Positions 11,301 to 26,300 are shown, counted from the stretch's first letter. The stretch: DNA of 64,000 nt from Scilla litardierei (GCA_030789695.1 CM061139.1:110892837-110956836); one strand, 5' to 3'. Translations and numbers: made by a program. The notes: generated by a model not told the origin, from the sequence alone.

Positions 11301-14300
11301 AGCACTACAAAAGTTCCTTTTAGTTGGCTATGATGGATCAGGGACCAGTACCATATTTAAACAGGTACTGGATACATAAATTGTTTATATCTGTTATGCA
11401 AGTTAATATATCTAAGATACAGTTCCATTTGGTTTTCCTTGCAGAGCTTCTCAATGAATTCCCTTGTATTATTGCATTGTTACTTTTCCTAATAATGTAT
11501 TTTACGAGGATCTTATTTTTAAATGATTTTTTTGTTAAAATGTTAATGTTTTTTGGTGGCTAGTGCTCAAGCTAAAGATATCTATTTGAACGATGTCATT
11601 AAATGACGGAGATGTTGGAATAGTGAATATCTTGGATGTGATAAATGATTTGGTGTCTCTACTCCCTTCTTTTATCTACTATGAGTTTTGCTTTGTACTA
11701 GTATACTTGTGTGTCAACTCGAAGATGATGAGATGACCTCTAATGCTAGACACAAATCTGTATCTTATGCATCCTTGTTAGAGTTAAATGTAACAAGGTT
11801 TTAGGTCTCGGTTTTGGTCTCATTTCGCTCTTTCCAAAATTTAGGTTTTGGTGTCGGTATCGTCCGTTTCGACGGTTTCAGAAGTGAGTTTCATTTCGTC
11901 CATATCGGTAGTTTTACATATTTAAAAACCTATAAATACTATCAAATACTTGTCAAATTTGTATTACTAATATGTATATATGTATATATAAATTTGTATA
12001 TATATGTATATATATTACATTTGACAACTATTTTTGAATCCTAGGGTTGACTGGGACAAGCGGACTAGGACAAACAAGTTGATAGAAAGACGGCTTGGAT
12101 TTAATATTGAGGAATGAATGGTGAGATGCGAGTTTGTGGAAAGTTTTGGAGGGAAAAACATTTCTAGGTAAATGAAAGTTTCCGAAGAAATAAAACTTTT
12201 TGGGGTATGAAAGTTTCTGGGGAATAGCAGAGTGTACACAATTAATGCATTTGAGAAAAACTTTAACTTGCACTTAATGCTGCCGATAGAATGCTGCCAT
12301 AAATCGAATGATCTCTCCCTCAACGCGGGGCCCACCATCTATTCGACGCATGTGGCAACATGATGAGAATAATTTCCCACGTCGAAGACTCCCGCGAAAT
12401 TTTTTACGCTAATTTGTTGTCCCGTGCCAAATTTTTTTACGCTAATTTGTTCTGCGTCGAAAGTGTCAGTGCCGAATTTGTTCCGCGTCGAAGGCGCACG
12501 CTAAATTTTTTTACGCTAATTTGTTGTTCTACGTCGAATTTGTTGTTCTGCGTCGAAGGTGCCCGCGTTAAATTTGTTGTTCCGTGTCGAAAGCGCCCGT
12601 GCCGAATTTATTGTTTCGCACCGAAGGTGTCTGTGCCGCTAAATATTTTACGCTAATTTGTTGTTCTGTACAATTTTGATCGTGGAAATAATTTTTTGGA
12701 GAATAAAGATTTCGCGGGGGAAAATCTTAAATGAATCGTGTCCGCGGGCACGTGTTATGACTAGTGTGTGTGTATATATATAAACAAGTTTGCCATTACA
12801 AAACAAATCAGTTCACAAGTTTGCCATTCCAAAAAAATCAGCCACTCCCCTTCATTTATTTACAAGTTTGCCCTTAGAGTTGCTTTCCTCACCGCCATTT
12901 TACTCTGCAAACATACCACTTATTTACAAGTTGCCCTACAAAAAATCAAGAGTTTCTTTGCTCACCAACCGCTTTAATGTGCGCACATATCACTTATATA
13001 CAAGTTGGCCTTGCAAAAAAATCCGAGTTGCTGGGAGCACCCACCGTTTTTCTCTGTGCACATATCACTTATTTACAAGCTGACCATTACAAAAAATCAG
13101 CCCCCTCTTAAAAAATCTCTCCTTTTCGATGCATCCAAAAAAATATCTCTTTGCTCCCCTATCTATCTCTCGGTGGATCTTCGAGGCGGGACATCGAGGA
13201 CTTTGTCGAGGCGGTGCGGCGAGGCAAGAGGGGAGTTTGGCGAGGCGGCAAGACGGCGGGAGAGGATTCACGGTGAGTTCAATCCTTGTTTTTGGAGAGG
13301 ATTCACGGTGAGTTCAATCCTTGTTTTATTCCTTTTTTCTTTTCTTCTTTTTTCCTGCAATTTTTCCTGCCACTTCTTATCTCTGCAATTTTGATTATCT
13401 TTGTCATCGTTTTCAAGCCGAAACCCTAGGGTTCCGGCCGGGATTCCGACCAAAACCGAGAAATACTAGTGGTTTCGGTCTCGGTTCCCTCCGAGACCGA
13501 AACGAAACGGTCGGCCGAAACCTAAAACCTTGAAATGTAAAGTCCATTAATGTTTCTTTTATTAAGTTTCAAAATTCTTTTTGATAAATATAGTAGTGAA
13601 CACCATAATAGTTCATGTTACTATTGTCTTTCTTCTTGATGAGTATTAATGGATTTGGTGTTCTAGTCCATTTGCACTATGTTATAAGTGACCTTCTGGC
13701 AGCATGCAAATGAATCCATCATGTTCATTCAAAATCTAAATTTGTTTTCTTTTTCTACTGCCTGAATAAAGCCATTTAAATCATCAGTACCTTTATGCTA
13801 ATTTTCTTCTTGTTCTGTATGTTAATTAGTTGAATTGTCAAGATAGTACTAAACTGATGATTTGAATTAATTTTATCATTTGTTACAGGTGAAGTTTCTG
13901 TATGAAAGCATCCCTTTCTCAGAGGATGAGCTTGAAAATATTAAGCTGTTGATCCAAAGTAATATATATCGTTATCTTGGTATACTGCTTGAGGGCCGTG
14001 AAAGGTTTGAAGAAGAGAGTTTGGCGGAGAGAGAGAAAAACCATCCATGCGATCTTTCTGGGACAGGTATAATGTTCTTCTATTAGCTCAGGTACAGTTG
14101 AAAAACATATTTTTGCACAAATTTTACTTTCTGGACAGAAATATACTTGGCTATCAGTGTTGCATATTGTTGTAATTATTCTTACTCATTTAATAATGCG
14201 TATGTAAATTCATTTATAAGTAGTAGTCAGTTAGAAGTCAATCTCCAGTTTTTCATTGAAAAAGAAAAAGAAATAGTTTCACAGTTATATATTTATTTGA

Positions 14301-17300
14301 AATATGTTGTTTGTTTGTTACTCATAATTTTCGGTCCATCTAATTATTTGTTTACTTATTTTTATGACAATGTTCCAAAATGATCTTTTGATCATTTGTT
14401 TGCATCATATAAAAAGAAAGAATAATAAAGGTCAACTTTAGTTACTTCTTTCGAATTATATGAATGATATAACTTGTTGGTAGCAGGTAATGATGTCTCC
14501 GATGAATGTCAAGATACGACCGTGTACTCCATCAGCCCACGACATAAAGCATTCTCTGATTGGCTTCTCAAGGTTATGGCATCAGGTAATCTGGAAGCTA
14601 TTTTTCCTGCTGCTACTCGTGAATATGCACCTATAGTTGAGGAACTATGGAAGGATGCTGCTATTCAAGCTACATATAGCAGGAGAAACGAATTGTACTC
14701 GCTTCCTAGCACCGCCAGTTACTTTCTACAAAGGGTAACGTGCACTTTTCATTTCTGCTTTATTTTCATCATAAGTTGATCACATGCATTTTTCTTTCTT
14801 TTTCTTTCCTTTTCTATTCCTTTATTTTCTGTCTGACTCTTGTCAGTTTTTCAGGTCTTGTACATGTTATCTCTCCTACAGGCTTCTTAGTTTTATATAT
14901 TTTCTAAAAAAAATATCTCATGTATATAATACTCTCCATGATTTTTAATGCAGATGTTGATTTACATATGACCTCCAATAAAGCAGAACAAATTTCTTTA
15001 TATTTAATAGTAAAAAAAGATGTAGGAAGGTATATAATTTTATTCTACATGACACTAATCCATGACATCATCTGAAGAATCAGATGGGGCATCGGAGTTG
15101 AATTCTTGTTCATTTGCTTTGCTCTTTGACACAGACTGTACCCTGTTTTGAGTACGGGCAGTTGCAATATGCTGCGGTTCTGTTTTAAGCAAACCTGGTG
15201 TTCGGTTATCAAAAATCATACCAAGCGAAAGCTAGCCTTTGAATTACTTGGATGATTATCCCAATCATTAGATGTGTCCTTGGTTCTCAAGACTCGTCCT
15301 AATTTTCTCGCTTCTTTTACTTAGAATATCCCGAAAAGAGACCGTTGGTTTGACCATGCGACATCAATATCAACTGAAGTTCTTGATGCAGATCAAACAT
15401 GGACTATGAACAAGTTTTATTGGAAATTGAAGGGAATTCTTATCAAGGAAGGACTCTTAATTGTAAGGAAATTATATTAGAATTTTTTAGTAGTTTGAGT
15501 CCATCTTTAGGATTTCGAGTCAGTGTACAGATTAAACTTTTAATCTGTGAGTCCTTTCATATTTTGTTGTTTGAGTCTCTTTTGGGATTCGTGTTTTTTA
15601 AAGATATGATGAAGTATTGAATAAAGAAAAATTGAGCTTGTAAATTTTTGTTTGCAAAATATTTGAATCTCTTATGCATGCGAAGTGTGAGAGTGGGCTG
15701 AACGAATCTTCAATGTGTGAGACATTTAAGTAGGTAATCATTTGATTTCCATGGTGAGGCTTAGAACCTTATTACCCTTTATTTTTACAAATCACCAATT
15801 AGTTCTTCCCCAATTTATCCCACTTTCCCTTAGATTCATCCTTGGTTCTTTTGTCACGCAAAGCATTCATTATGCCAATTTACTGAATTTAGCTGTTTTG
15901 TTCTTTCTACTCCCTCAAGAGTCAAGTCTAAAGAAGATACAAATCTCTGAATTTAACCATTAATATGCTAATATTATGAACTGACTGTTTTTGAAGCATG
16001 ACCTCTCCTTTTGATCATTTGTTTATAGGTTGTGCCATCTTGAAGTTATATGCCTGCAAGTTAATTATGGAATCAAGAAATCCATCTGATGGAAACTCTA
16101 GCGGCGATTGGAGACATAACCTATATCCCATGAAATTATAGTTGGCCCCTTAAGTGGCTAGAATTGTTTCTATTATGTCATGTCTGTTATGTTTCTTCAC
16201 GTCTCTCTTGTTCACATGTGATATATAGTTGGTGAGATATCTGAACTGACAAAAGTTTGAAGCATCTGTAAATGATAAGTTTCATGTCAGCGATTGAAAA
16301 TCTTGGGGAGAAAATGTTATTGAGCATCAATTTTCCCATTGTTATGTTAGTGTGAAATAAAAGTAGTACAAACCCCTCTGATTTTTCCCACATTTACATT
16401 ACCTCTGGATGTTGTAAATCTACACATTCTGTCAACTTGAATTTTGGGGCTAGGTATTTAACAGACTCATGAAATTATATAGAACCATGACAAATTTCTG
16501 ATGTACTTAATATGCACATGTTGGACCATGAGACAAAATTTCAAAGGTAGATAATTAAGGAGGGCAACTAGAGAACACGAATTCTAGGAAGTCATTAAAT
16601 TTTGCGGGTGGAGGAAACAATAGACTTAGTGTGTGTTTGGTGTTTCTTGTTCTTGAAGATAGTCTTTTCGAACTGGCCTTTTAGATTTGGTGTTTGGTAG
16701 ATTTAAAAGTTAGGGTAATGACTCAGAGTACTTTTAAATTTTAATGTTTCTCTGAAAATCACTTAAGTAACTTAATGTTTTTTGCATCACTTAATATTCA
16801 TGAGCATTCAATTTTTTAAATGATCAAAATACCATCTCTCTTGCAAGCATTATGTTGTTTCTTCTTTCATTTTGCGAGGGATGGCGGGTTTTGCAAGGGA
16901 TGTCTGATGTTTTTTTTCTTTTGCTTGAAAAACGAGAAAAAAGCCATCTTTTCTTCCATCTCGCCTCCTTGCTGAAGTATGTTCTCTTTTTTGACCTTGA
17001 AAAAAAGAAGATAGAAGTAATAGCAACAACAATGATAAATAAGAAGAAAGAAGAAGAGAAGAAGAGCAGCAGTAGCAAGGGAGGAAGAAGAAAGGATGAT
17101 AAACAAGAAAGCAATATGAAGTAGAAGAAGAAGAAAGCAACAACAATAATAAGAAATGAGAAGAATCAATAAGAATCTGAACAATAGCAATCAGAACAGA
17201 ACAAGGAGAGGGAAGATGGAGAGGACAGAAGAAGAAGAAGAAGAATAATAATAACAAGAAGAAAAACAAAAAAAGAAGCAAATATCAATGATAGCAAGGA

Positions 17301-20300
17301 GAAGGAAGAAGAAGAAGAAGAGTAAATGGTATTTTGGTTATTTAAAGAAAAATTAACTGACTAGTGGTGTTAAGTGATCAAAAAGTAAGCGTTAAGGACG
17401 GTAAGTAATGCAAAAAATGTTAGAATACTTTAGTGGTTTTTGGTAAAGCGTTAATGATGTTTTGAGTAAGTGTCACTTAAAATTTTTAGTGGTTATCAGT
17501 ACATGTAAATGTTTGAAATGTATAAAGTTTGAAAGAGTATGGATAAGAGTGGAAATCGAAGAGAGAAAGTTTAGATAAAATTCCTGAGGAAAACTAGTAA
17601 TTGCGTTAGGGTTGGTTAGAGATTAGATGTACGAAAAAATAGGCGAGAGCACATGGTGGGCCAGCTTGCGGCTGATAGAAGACATAAAATCTGTCTTTCC
17701 CAAACTGCTGTTTTTCAGCTTCTTATCTTATGAATCGAATCAGCAGGCAGACGGGTACGACTGATTGTCCCCAAACGTCGGAGTGAGATCAAAATGTAAT
17801 AGAAATTCTACTTGACCCATTCCTCGAATATCTTTATAAAAAGATAGTTTCCCCCTTCTTTGCGAATAATTACTTGCCAAAAAATGATTGGACGAGATCA
17901 AAATTTGACCTAGAAAAGTGCGAGAGTCATTAATAACGAGAGAACTGCGCCGTAGCCTTTTGTTCACACCAAAACTGAACCACGTGAAAGGAAAGCTAGT
18001 CGAACTAGAGCGGGAGATCAAAAAAGAGAGGGTATGTTAGTCAAATAAAGGGGTCTCACGGGGGCATAGTCTGAGGCTTTCATTGACGCTTGACCCATTT
18101 TCTTTAATGATAATCAAACATTCATTTTTGCAAAAAGAGCGATCATTTTTTTTGAAAGCGACAAAAGCACAAACAATAAGGACATCAGACATTCACTTAC
18201 ATGCATTGTTAGATTTTGGAAAGACATATTATAGATAGCACAAACAATAAGGACATCAGACATTCACTTACATGCATTGTTAGATTTTGGAAAGACATAT
18301 TATAGATCTGTTTTTTTGTTTTTTTTGTTTTGTTTTTTTTTTTTGGGGGGGGGTTGTCTGATAGAATTTTAATTTTGGTCAATCAGGAACATTTTCGTAA
18401 TTTTCGGGTTTCAAGGAACTTTTTAGTGAATTTCAGTTTTATTAGGGGTCTTTTTTGTAATTTTTATTTTCAGTTTAGTATTTATATGGGCCTAGGGGGA
18501 TTAGAGAAGGGATGTCGAATATTGAGAGAGAACTTGTTTGAGGTGGAGATAATCCCTCTTTGATTGGAAGGCATGGCCCCTCCTCGAATAGGCAACTTGG
18601 GAGAGAATTCCTCTCGAAAGAACTCAACCCCTTACTTGTATCCCCTTTATTTCATCAATAAAATTATTATCTTTTCCCCCAAATCATCTCTTCTAACCGT
18701 AAAAATCCTTTCTTTTCCCTAAAATCCAATCTTTCCCTTAAAATCCTCTTTTTTATATATTAAAATCCTAGAAAATCCTATTAAGTGATATCAAAGCAAC
18801 GATCTTGGCATCATGTCGGCGGATCTGAAGAAATCTATGGAAGAATTTAGATTTGAGGTTAGTGCGTCGATGACAAGGAGGGATGTGATGCTTGATGCTA
18901 TCATGCAAGCCATGCAAACCCTAACTTGAGAGATTTCAGATCTGAAAGTGGCGAAGAACCCGGAGGCAAAGAAAAAGACGAAATTTTTGGAGGTTGGCAA
19001 GCTAGATCCGGTTTCAGATCTGAACCCCGACTCCGACTCCGACCCAAATTTGGATCACAAGCCAAGATATAAAGATCTCAAGCTCAAATGTGGTTAGATC
19101 TGGAGAAGAAGGACATCGGCACAGATCTGAAGCCGTTCGATGTTCAAAACTTTGATTTGAGGCCGACGGAAGTGATGTAGCACTTTCTGGAGGTGGCGGC
19201 CTTCTTGCTGGTCGCCCAGTGGCCTTCATCCTTTCGGCAGGCTGACCTGAGTCAGGCAAACCCCCGGAGGTCCACCTCGAGTCGGACGAACCCCTGGAGG
19301 GCCGTCGTCAAAACTTATGAAGCTCATCGGCAACGCTTTCGACGACATCCGGGACAACTGATTGCACCGGCTTCTTCCTCGCCTCCGTACGAACTCATCG
19401 GACCAAGTTTCATGGCAAACCGTCGTCGAAGCTGTTGGAAAATTGTATCGACATCGTCGAGCCGTCACCGCTATAGTAGCGGCTCGATCTAGCCGAGCTG
19501 GAGCCTCCAACACATTGAGCCGTCGGCCCGAGCCGGCTCAGTCGAGCCGCTAGCTCAAGCAGGCTCAATCCGAGTTGCTAACCTGTTAATGGCTGCACAG
19601 TGCACCGTCCCATTTTCTGTTATTTTCTGGGCTAATTTCGGAGGAATTTTTGCGCAGCTATCATATTTTGACATTTTTCGGGCCCGTTTAGCTTCCAAAT
19701 TCAGAACGGTTTGTGTTAGTGCCTAGATGCACTTATCAACAGACGCATTACCACCCTACTTGGACATATCTTTCGTGTAGAAAGATCTGCTAGCTCGTCG
19801 ATCTATGGCGACCAGTTGTGGCGACGTTTCGAGGACGGAGCTCTTGGGTGGCCTTTTAACCTAGGAAGAGGCCAATGAGACGAGCAACAACACTCGGAGA
19901 TGCGCACCTACGGATTTCATACACAACCTTGAGGATAAGGTGATTTTTCGGAGGCGGAATAATATGATAGAACTGTAATTTTGGCCCATTTTTTATTTTT
20001 CGAGTTTATAGGGACTTTTTAATAAATTTCAGTTTAGAGGGGGTTTTGTAATTTTCTTATTTTCTTTTTAGTATTTATATGGGGCTATGGGGATTACAGA
20101 AGGGGTGCCGAATATTGAGAGAACTTGTTTGAGGTGGAGATTATCTCTCTTTGATTGGAGAGCGCGGCCCTCTCTCGAATAAGCGGCTTGGGAGAGAGTT
20201 TCTCTCGAAAGAACCCAAACCCTTATCTTTTATCTCCTTTATGTCAGTTTATCATATCGATAAAATTACTAGCTTTTTCCCCAAATCATCTCTTCTAACC

Positions 20301-23300
20301 CAAAAAATACTTTCTTTGCCCAAAAAATCCAATCTTTCCCTTAAAAATCCTCTTTTTATACATCAAAACCCTAGAAAATCCTATCATTGTCATGAGACAA
20401 TAAAGAAACATCTGAAGAATGGCTTCAAACGAAGACTGATAAGATAAACAAGTATGCGGCTGCTTCTGGTTAAGGCCTTAAAAATTTATGCCGATAATGA
20501 AATATGGTTAATAAGGAAGACCTCTCTTCCTGTGCGGACTGATCTTGTTTCTTTTAGCTGATTAATTCTGAAGTTTCCGGTACAATGAGGTAGTCCCATT
20601 TTGATTACCAATTTAAATATGCTGGTGCACATTGTTGGGATATAAAACATGAATCTAGATCAATAACACCGCAAACACACGGAACTAATAAGGTTGAGCA
20701 ATGTCCATCCTTTGGCAGCAACATATAGTTTCACTATTCGGAAGAGGAAATGTTTATATTACAGAAGAGATCCATAGGGTATCATGTCTCTCTCACAGAT
20801 GATAAGAATTCTTAGATCTTAGAAGTTGCTATATGATGGCGGAAAACAAACTGTTTATAACCAAATGTTATTCCCTAAAACAGAATTCCCAGCAAACCCC
20901 TCAACAAGTACGTGTATTCAAATTAGAACCAAATCAACCCTGAGTCCACTAGGCTTCAGCTCAAAAGTTCTTAAATGGTAGGTAGCTAGTAATAGGGACT
21001 AGGGTTCAAGACAAACCCAACACACATTGCTCTTCAGTTGATGAGAATATTAATGCAATACTGCCTAGATGAATGGTATAATACTGGTGTGGTATGGTTT
21101 AAAGATCAATTTTCATAAAATCTTTCTTATTGCGGTATATGGTTGGAAGGAAACTGAAAGGAATAATGGTATGCATATGTATGCAACCCTTAGGGAGTGA
21201 GCTACCACAAGCAGCCATGGGTATTGAGAACATAGAGAAAAGACTTGGAGGATTGAGTAGAAGATTTTTAAATATGGGATGAATTTTACGAGGTACTTCA
21301 TTTGGTGTAGAAGAGGATTGAGTAGAGTATCTCTTACTTCAGACGATATGTTAGAGACTCATCCCCATATTAGGCCTCTAACAATAGCCCATTTGTTAGA
21401 GACATATCACATACTAATCCTCTAACAATAGCCTAGCTAAGGACACAGCCCATACTAGGCCCATAATATTGGGCTCACATCTAATTGCTAAGTATTAGCT
21501 AGCATTCAAACCAAAACCAATTGATATTTAGGTGGAAATGCTCTCTAATACTTAATACTTTTCATTTTCTTTTGTTCTTTTCGATGTGGGACTAATTGCG
21601 ATCCTAACATACCACCACGCTTCCGACAATGCCGTTCACGGAGGCCCACTCTGGGGTGCTCACTCTAAGTGACCAACTCCGGCCTTACCAGGTCGCCCCC
21701 TCTTAGTCGCTCTTTTCACAGGTCGTCACTTTTGTTTTCGACAACCACCGTCCACGGTGGTCCCACTCTGGGGGCCCATTCTAACTGGCCAACTCTGGCC
21801 TTATCAGATTGCCCCTCTTAGGCAGCTCCTTCCCAAGGTTGCTCCTTTCTCTTTCGACAACCACCGTCCACGGCGGTCCGGGTGTCCACTTTAAGTGGCC
21901 AACTCTGGCCTTACCTGATTGTCCCCTCTTCGGTCGCTCCTTCCCCAGGTCATCCTTTCTGCTTTCGACAACCAACGTCCACGACGGTCCACTTTGGGGT
22001 GCCCACTCTGGTCTTTACCAGATATTCCCCTCTTAGGTCGCTCCTTCCACATGTCATCCTTTCCGCAACGTGGATCGTAACATGAGGCTTTCTCTGATAC
22101 CATTTGTTTGAGACTCATCCCATATTAGGCCTCTAACACTAGCCCATTTGTTAGAGACATCCCATACTAATCCTCTAACAATAGCCTAGCTAAGGACCTA
22201 GTCCATACTAGGCCCATAACATTGGGCTCACATCTAATTGCTAAGTATTAGATAGCATCCAACCCAAAACCAATTGGTATTTAGGTGGAGAGACCCTCTA
22301 ATACTTAAAACTTTTCTTTTCTCTTGTTCTTTTCGATGTGGGACTAGTTGCGATCCTAACACGATAGTCCATGAATTTCATAATTCCACAGTATATCTAA
22401 AATATCAATTGATATAGAAAATAATATAAAGTAGATCAAGTGTACTTGCTGGAACTTTGGAACTTAGGAGTCTCGTGTAATTTTATTACTCCATACATTC
22501 TTCCGCTTCGTCTCTGATCTCTTATTCATTGTCTGGAAAAAAATCATCTATATTTTAAATAATATTAAAATTTATACGATATAAAAATAATAATTAAACC
22601 TATTAAAAAATTTCTAACATCTATTGATAAAGCAAAAAATGCAACAAATACATTTAAGTTTTATAGATTGAAAGGGGGAAAATGCTTCGAATTTTCTCTC
22701 TTTTGCTTTTTTTTCTCTCCCTTAGTTTCTTCCTTTTGATATGTTCTTTTTCGAATTGTATCCTTCTTGCAATAGCTTGGTTATTTTTAAAGAGAAAATC
22801 ACCTCACTTCAATTATTTTCATATACCTAGTAAGGTCTGTTGTGTGTGGGCCTTACTTACCTTTTATATTCTTTTTAGCAAAGAATTCTAATGGTGCTAG
22901 GATGTATCATTCTAAAATCTTACTTATGATTTAGTCAACAAATCAATGATTTTCTAAATATTTAAAAAACCTATTTCATCTCAAGATTCTCAACTAATTA
23001 GACATGGCTCAATTCATTTACTTGTTAGTACCTCATGTTCACCAAGAAGAGAAAACATAAACTTGGGGTGTTAAAATAACCATGTGGGGTCAATTATAGA
23101 GGATCCCATACATTGGGTTTTAGGAATTAATGGGCATCATTTGATACCCCTTGATACCCTTTTCCTATGACATTGCTTCAGGTTGCAGATTAATTTCTCC
23201 AAGATCCATATATACAACCTTAAATCGGTTCCTAGTTTCGTCAACCAGATATCCTCAATCCTTGATTGTCAAAATATTTTCTTATTTTCTTATTTTTTGG

Positions 23301-26300
23301 ACACACCAGAGGACGAAATTGTCATTTTACAGGCTCTGTTAACATCACTAGAGTAGAGAGTTAGTTGGTAAAATGAAAGTTTAAGTAGATTTAGATTAGG
23401 TTCTAAAATTTATGGTAGTTTTTTTTTGAAAATTTGGGTAATGTTCATAATAATTAAGAGAAATTTAGACCTTGATGTTGGAAAAATGAACTTATGTATG
23501 AATATGACTTGCCTTTATCGAATTGATTTTATTCAGCCTAGTTGTAATCCATCGTCACCTGGAATTTATAGCGGAGATTAACATATGTCCAAAACAAGGA
23601 TGGTCAGATGTCACTGTAAATTGATAGGATGCAGAAGCGTGTTGAGTAGTCAAAGCGATCCTCATACTACTATTGAAGACTAACAAGCTAAACATTATGG
23701 GGATTATCTTGTGATGGTTCCTGAAGATGAATATTCATTCTAGTTGTTTCATCTTCTCATTCCTATAGTTGTTTATGCATTATCAATCACAATACATTAT
23801 TTCTGTTGTGGAATGCAGTTACTTATTTGACAGAAGTTTCTCATCTTTATGCTTATCTCCTGCCATTTTATCATGAAGCGACATTTGAAATATATTTCAG
23901 TTATCGTATTACAACATTTGAAGTATATTCATGTTATCTTTTTACAGCAGTAGAACTGTAGAAGTATGCTCCCGTTATATTATTACGACAAAGATTTATG
24001 ATTTTGTATCAAAAGCTTGACATGCATATTTTGTATTGGTTTCTGAAATATTTACTATTGTTTATTCAGGTTGTTGATATATCCAGAGTGGAGTATACGC
24101 CTACAGATTTGGATATTCTCTATGCGGATGGGATAACTTCAGCTAATGGACTAGCATGCACAGAGTTTGTTTTTCCCCAGACTGCTTCGGATGGAAGTGG
24201 CAATGATGATGCTGGCCAGCAGGACGCACTAGTAAGGTTGGTACAGCCTTATATCTGTCATTATATTTGTAGCATGTAGAATATTAGAGGTTAATTGGAG
24301 TTTCTTATTGTGTTCTCCTATTTTATCAGATGTTAGAGAGAGAAGAAAATGGTTGAGTTCTGCCTCCATGGCTGCCAGTTTGCTCTCTGTATCCGGGCTA
24401 TTTATTAATAATATATTTGTAAGTGATGGAAATTGAAGAGAAAGAAACGAAAATCTGTATCCATTGTTTAATAACTAAAAACAGAAGTGGGAAACAAAAC
24501 CAGGGATAATGGGAAAAAGGGGGATAAATTTCAGGTCATGATTTCTTTCAAGAACTTTAGTGTTTCTCACATAAAATGGAATTAGAGAGCTGCATATTCT
24601 TCCATGTTCTATTTTCTTTCCTATCAGTCCATATGCAACAAAGCTGAGCTGTAAATGGGAGTTCCATGCTGTCAAAATCTAGCCAACTGCTTGACTGATA
24701 AACTGTGGTCAAGTTAATACACTAGACAGTATTGGCCATGCCATTTCTCTGAATGTAGGCTTAAATATAGGTTGCTGTCATATTTTCTTTCTATGCGAAT
24801 GTTTTGCAAACTAGCATTGAGATTGACTAATATCCATTTGTGTGGATCAAACATGTAGATGTTACCCACTTAAATTTACAAATTAGACACAATCTAAATT
24901 AAAAATGGATATTAGTCACTTGTGCATGGGGAGGGCTGATAGGGATGATAATGGGCATGCCCAAAGCCTGTTTGGGCTCCCGTTTGGGCATGCACTCTAC
25001 ACACACTTCATTAAAGAATATGTAAGAAAGATGGTACATATTCTTTAATGAAGAGGTTGTAGATGGCATGCCCAAACGGGAGCCCAAACGGGCTTTGTGC
25101 ATGCCCGTTATCATCCTAAGGAGGGCATGGTTCACATCAAAACAATGTATATACATGTGTCTATATGCATATGTTGGATGAGTAGTGTTGGGCTAGGTTA
25201 CTTTTGGAAGCACCAATGATGCAAATACTCTCACTTAGTTTTACCAAATGGAAGATCCACACTGTTGGATGTAATTTATCACTACAAAACTATCCAAAAC
25301 TATCTAGATGTCCTAATTTCGACGGATTCATCACGACTTGCTCATATACATAACCTAAAATCTAGGCATTAAAATGATATATAAGTTAAAGTTTGGCAAC
25401 TTGATGGATGGTAAACCCAAGATATCCTTTGAAATTTTATGTTTAGATAGTTTTGTGGTAGGAGATCACATCTAACGGCATGGATCTTCCATTTGGTAGA
25501 TTTATGATCACAAAATAAATATGAGTATTTGCCTTGTTACTGCTTTTGAAAGTCGCGTAGCCTAACTATACACACTCACTTGTATATATATGCATATATG
25601 TATGGAGACGTGTGTGTACATATGCATGCATGCATCTGTATATGCACATACATACATACGTTTATAGGAATCATGTATACAAGTTGGTAGCTTGTTTTGC
25701 CAAATGACCTAGTAAGAGGGGAGCTTATGGAGGCTCATACTACCATCGAACATGCAAGGTAAGTGACCGCCACAATGTCTCCTCTGACAAGCTTAGTTTG
25801 ATGAAATGGGCCATCAGCTCATTAGCTCATTCTTATTAAATCTTATATATATATATATGAGAATAATGGGTATCATATGCAATATGAGGCCTTGCTTCAT
25901 ATTCCCTCTCATATAAAGCAACCAAGTACAAGCCCGTGTATATTCTCTCTCACATAAAGCAACCAAGTACAACCAAGTACAAGCCCACACGGGCTTGTAC
26001 TTGATTGCTTTATGTGAGAGGGAATATAAGGCAAGGCCTCATATGGCGTATGATACCCATTATTTTATATATACATATATATGAGAATAATGTATATCAT
26101 ATACCATAAGCATAGGAATCATATGTGCTTAGGAAGTCCATTGCATAATTTTTTAAAAGATCGATTCCATTAATTTTGATGTCCATATTCTAAAACCAAA
26201 ACACATCAAATATGGAGTGATCCCAAAACATTTCGTTTGTTGATTTAATAGTGACAAAAGTTCCATTGTTACAAAACCGTTAATTTTTAAGGAGTAAATT

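Larger units (their letters stand above)
11786..13540. mobile_element. hAT-like composite element in XLG1 intron 4
   Basis: The element is 11794-13532 (1,739 bp). It starts CAAGGTTTTAGGTCTCGG and its right end reads CAAGGTTTTAGGTTTCGG on the complement. A perfect 8-bp duplication AAATGTAA flanks it (11786-11793 and 13533-13540). It has no transposase. Inside are a Helitron 3' end (12764), two tandem-repeat blocks and a GC-rich, exon-like stretch ending in a splice-donor-like GTGAGT (13150-13275). It is therefore a nested or gene-capturing element. Confidence 0.7.

Noticed and set aside
12015..13453. Several 60-130-codon open frames in XLG1 intron 4
   Set aside because: They lie in tandem repeats of the hAT/Helitron composite and encode low-complexity Lys/Phe/Ser-rich sequence without recognisable domains.
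16824..17281. Long Leu/Phe/Ser-rich open frames on the minus strand in XLG1 intron 6
   Set aside because: They come from a GAA-rich low-complexity tract; no family, no start context, and they lie inside an intron.
24232..24238. GTAAGG as the main donor of XLG1 exon 7
   Set aside because: It puts exon 8 out of frame and gives a stop within five codons, whereas the donor at 24237 restores the conserved Arg-Phe-Gln-Leu-Ile-Arg junction. Kept only as a possible alternative site.
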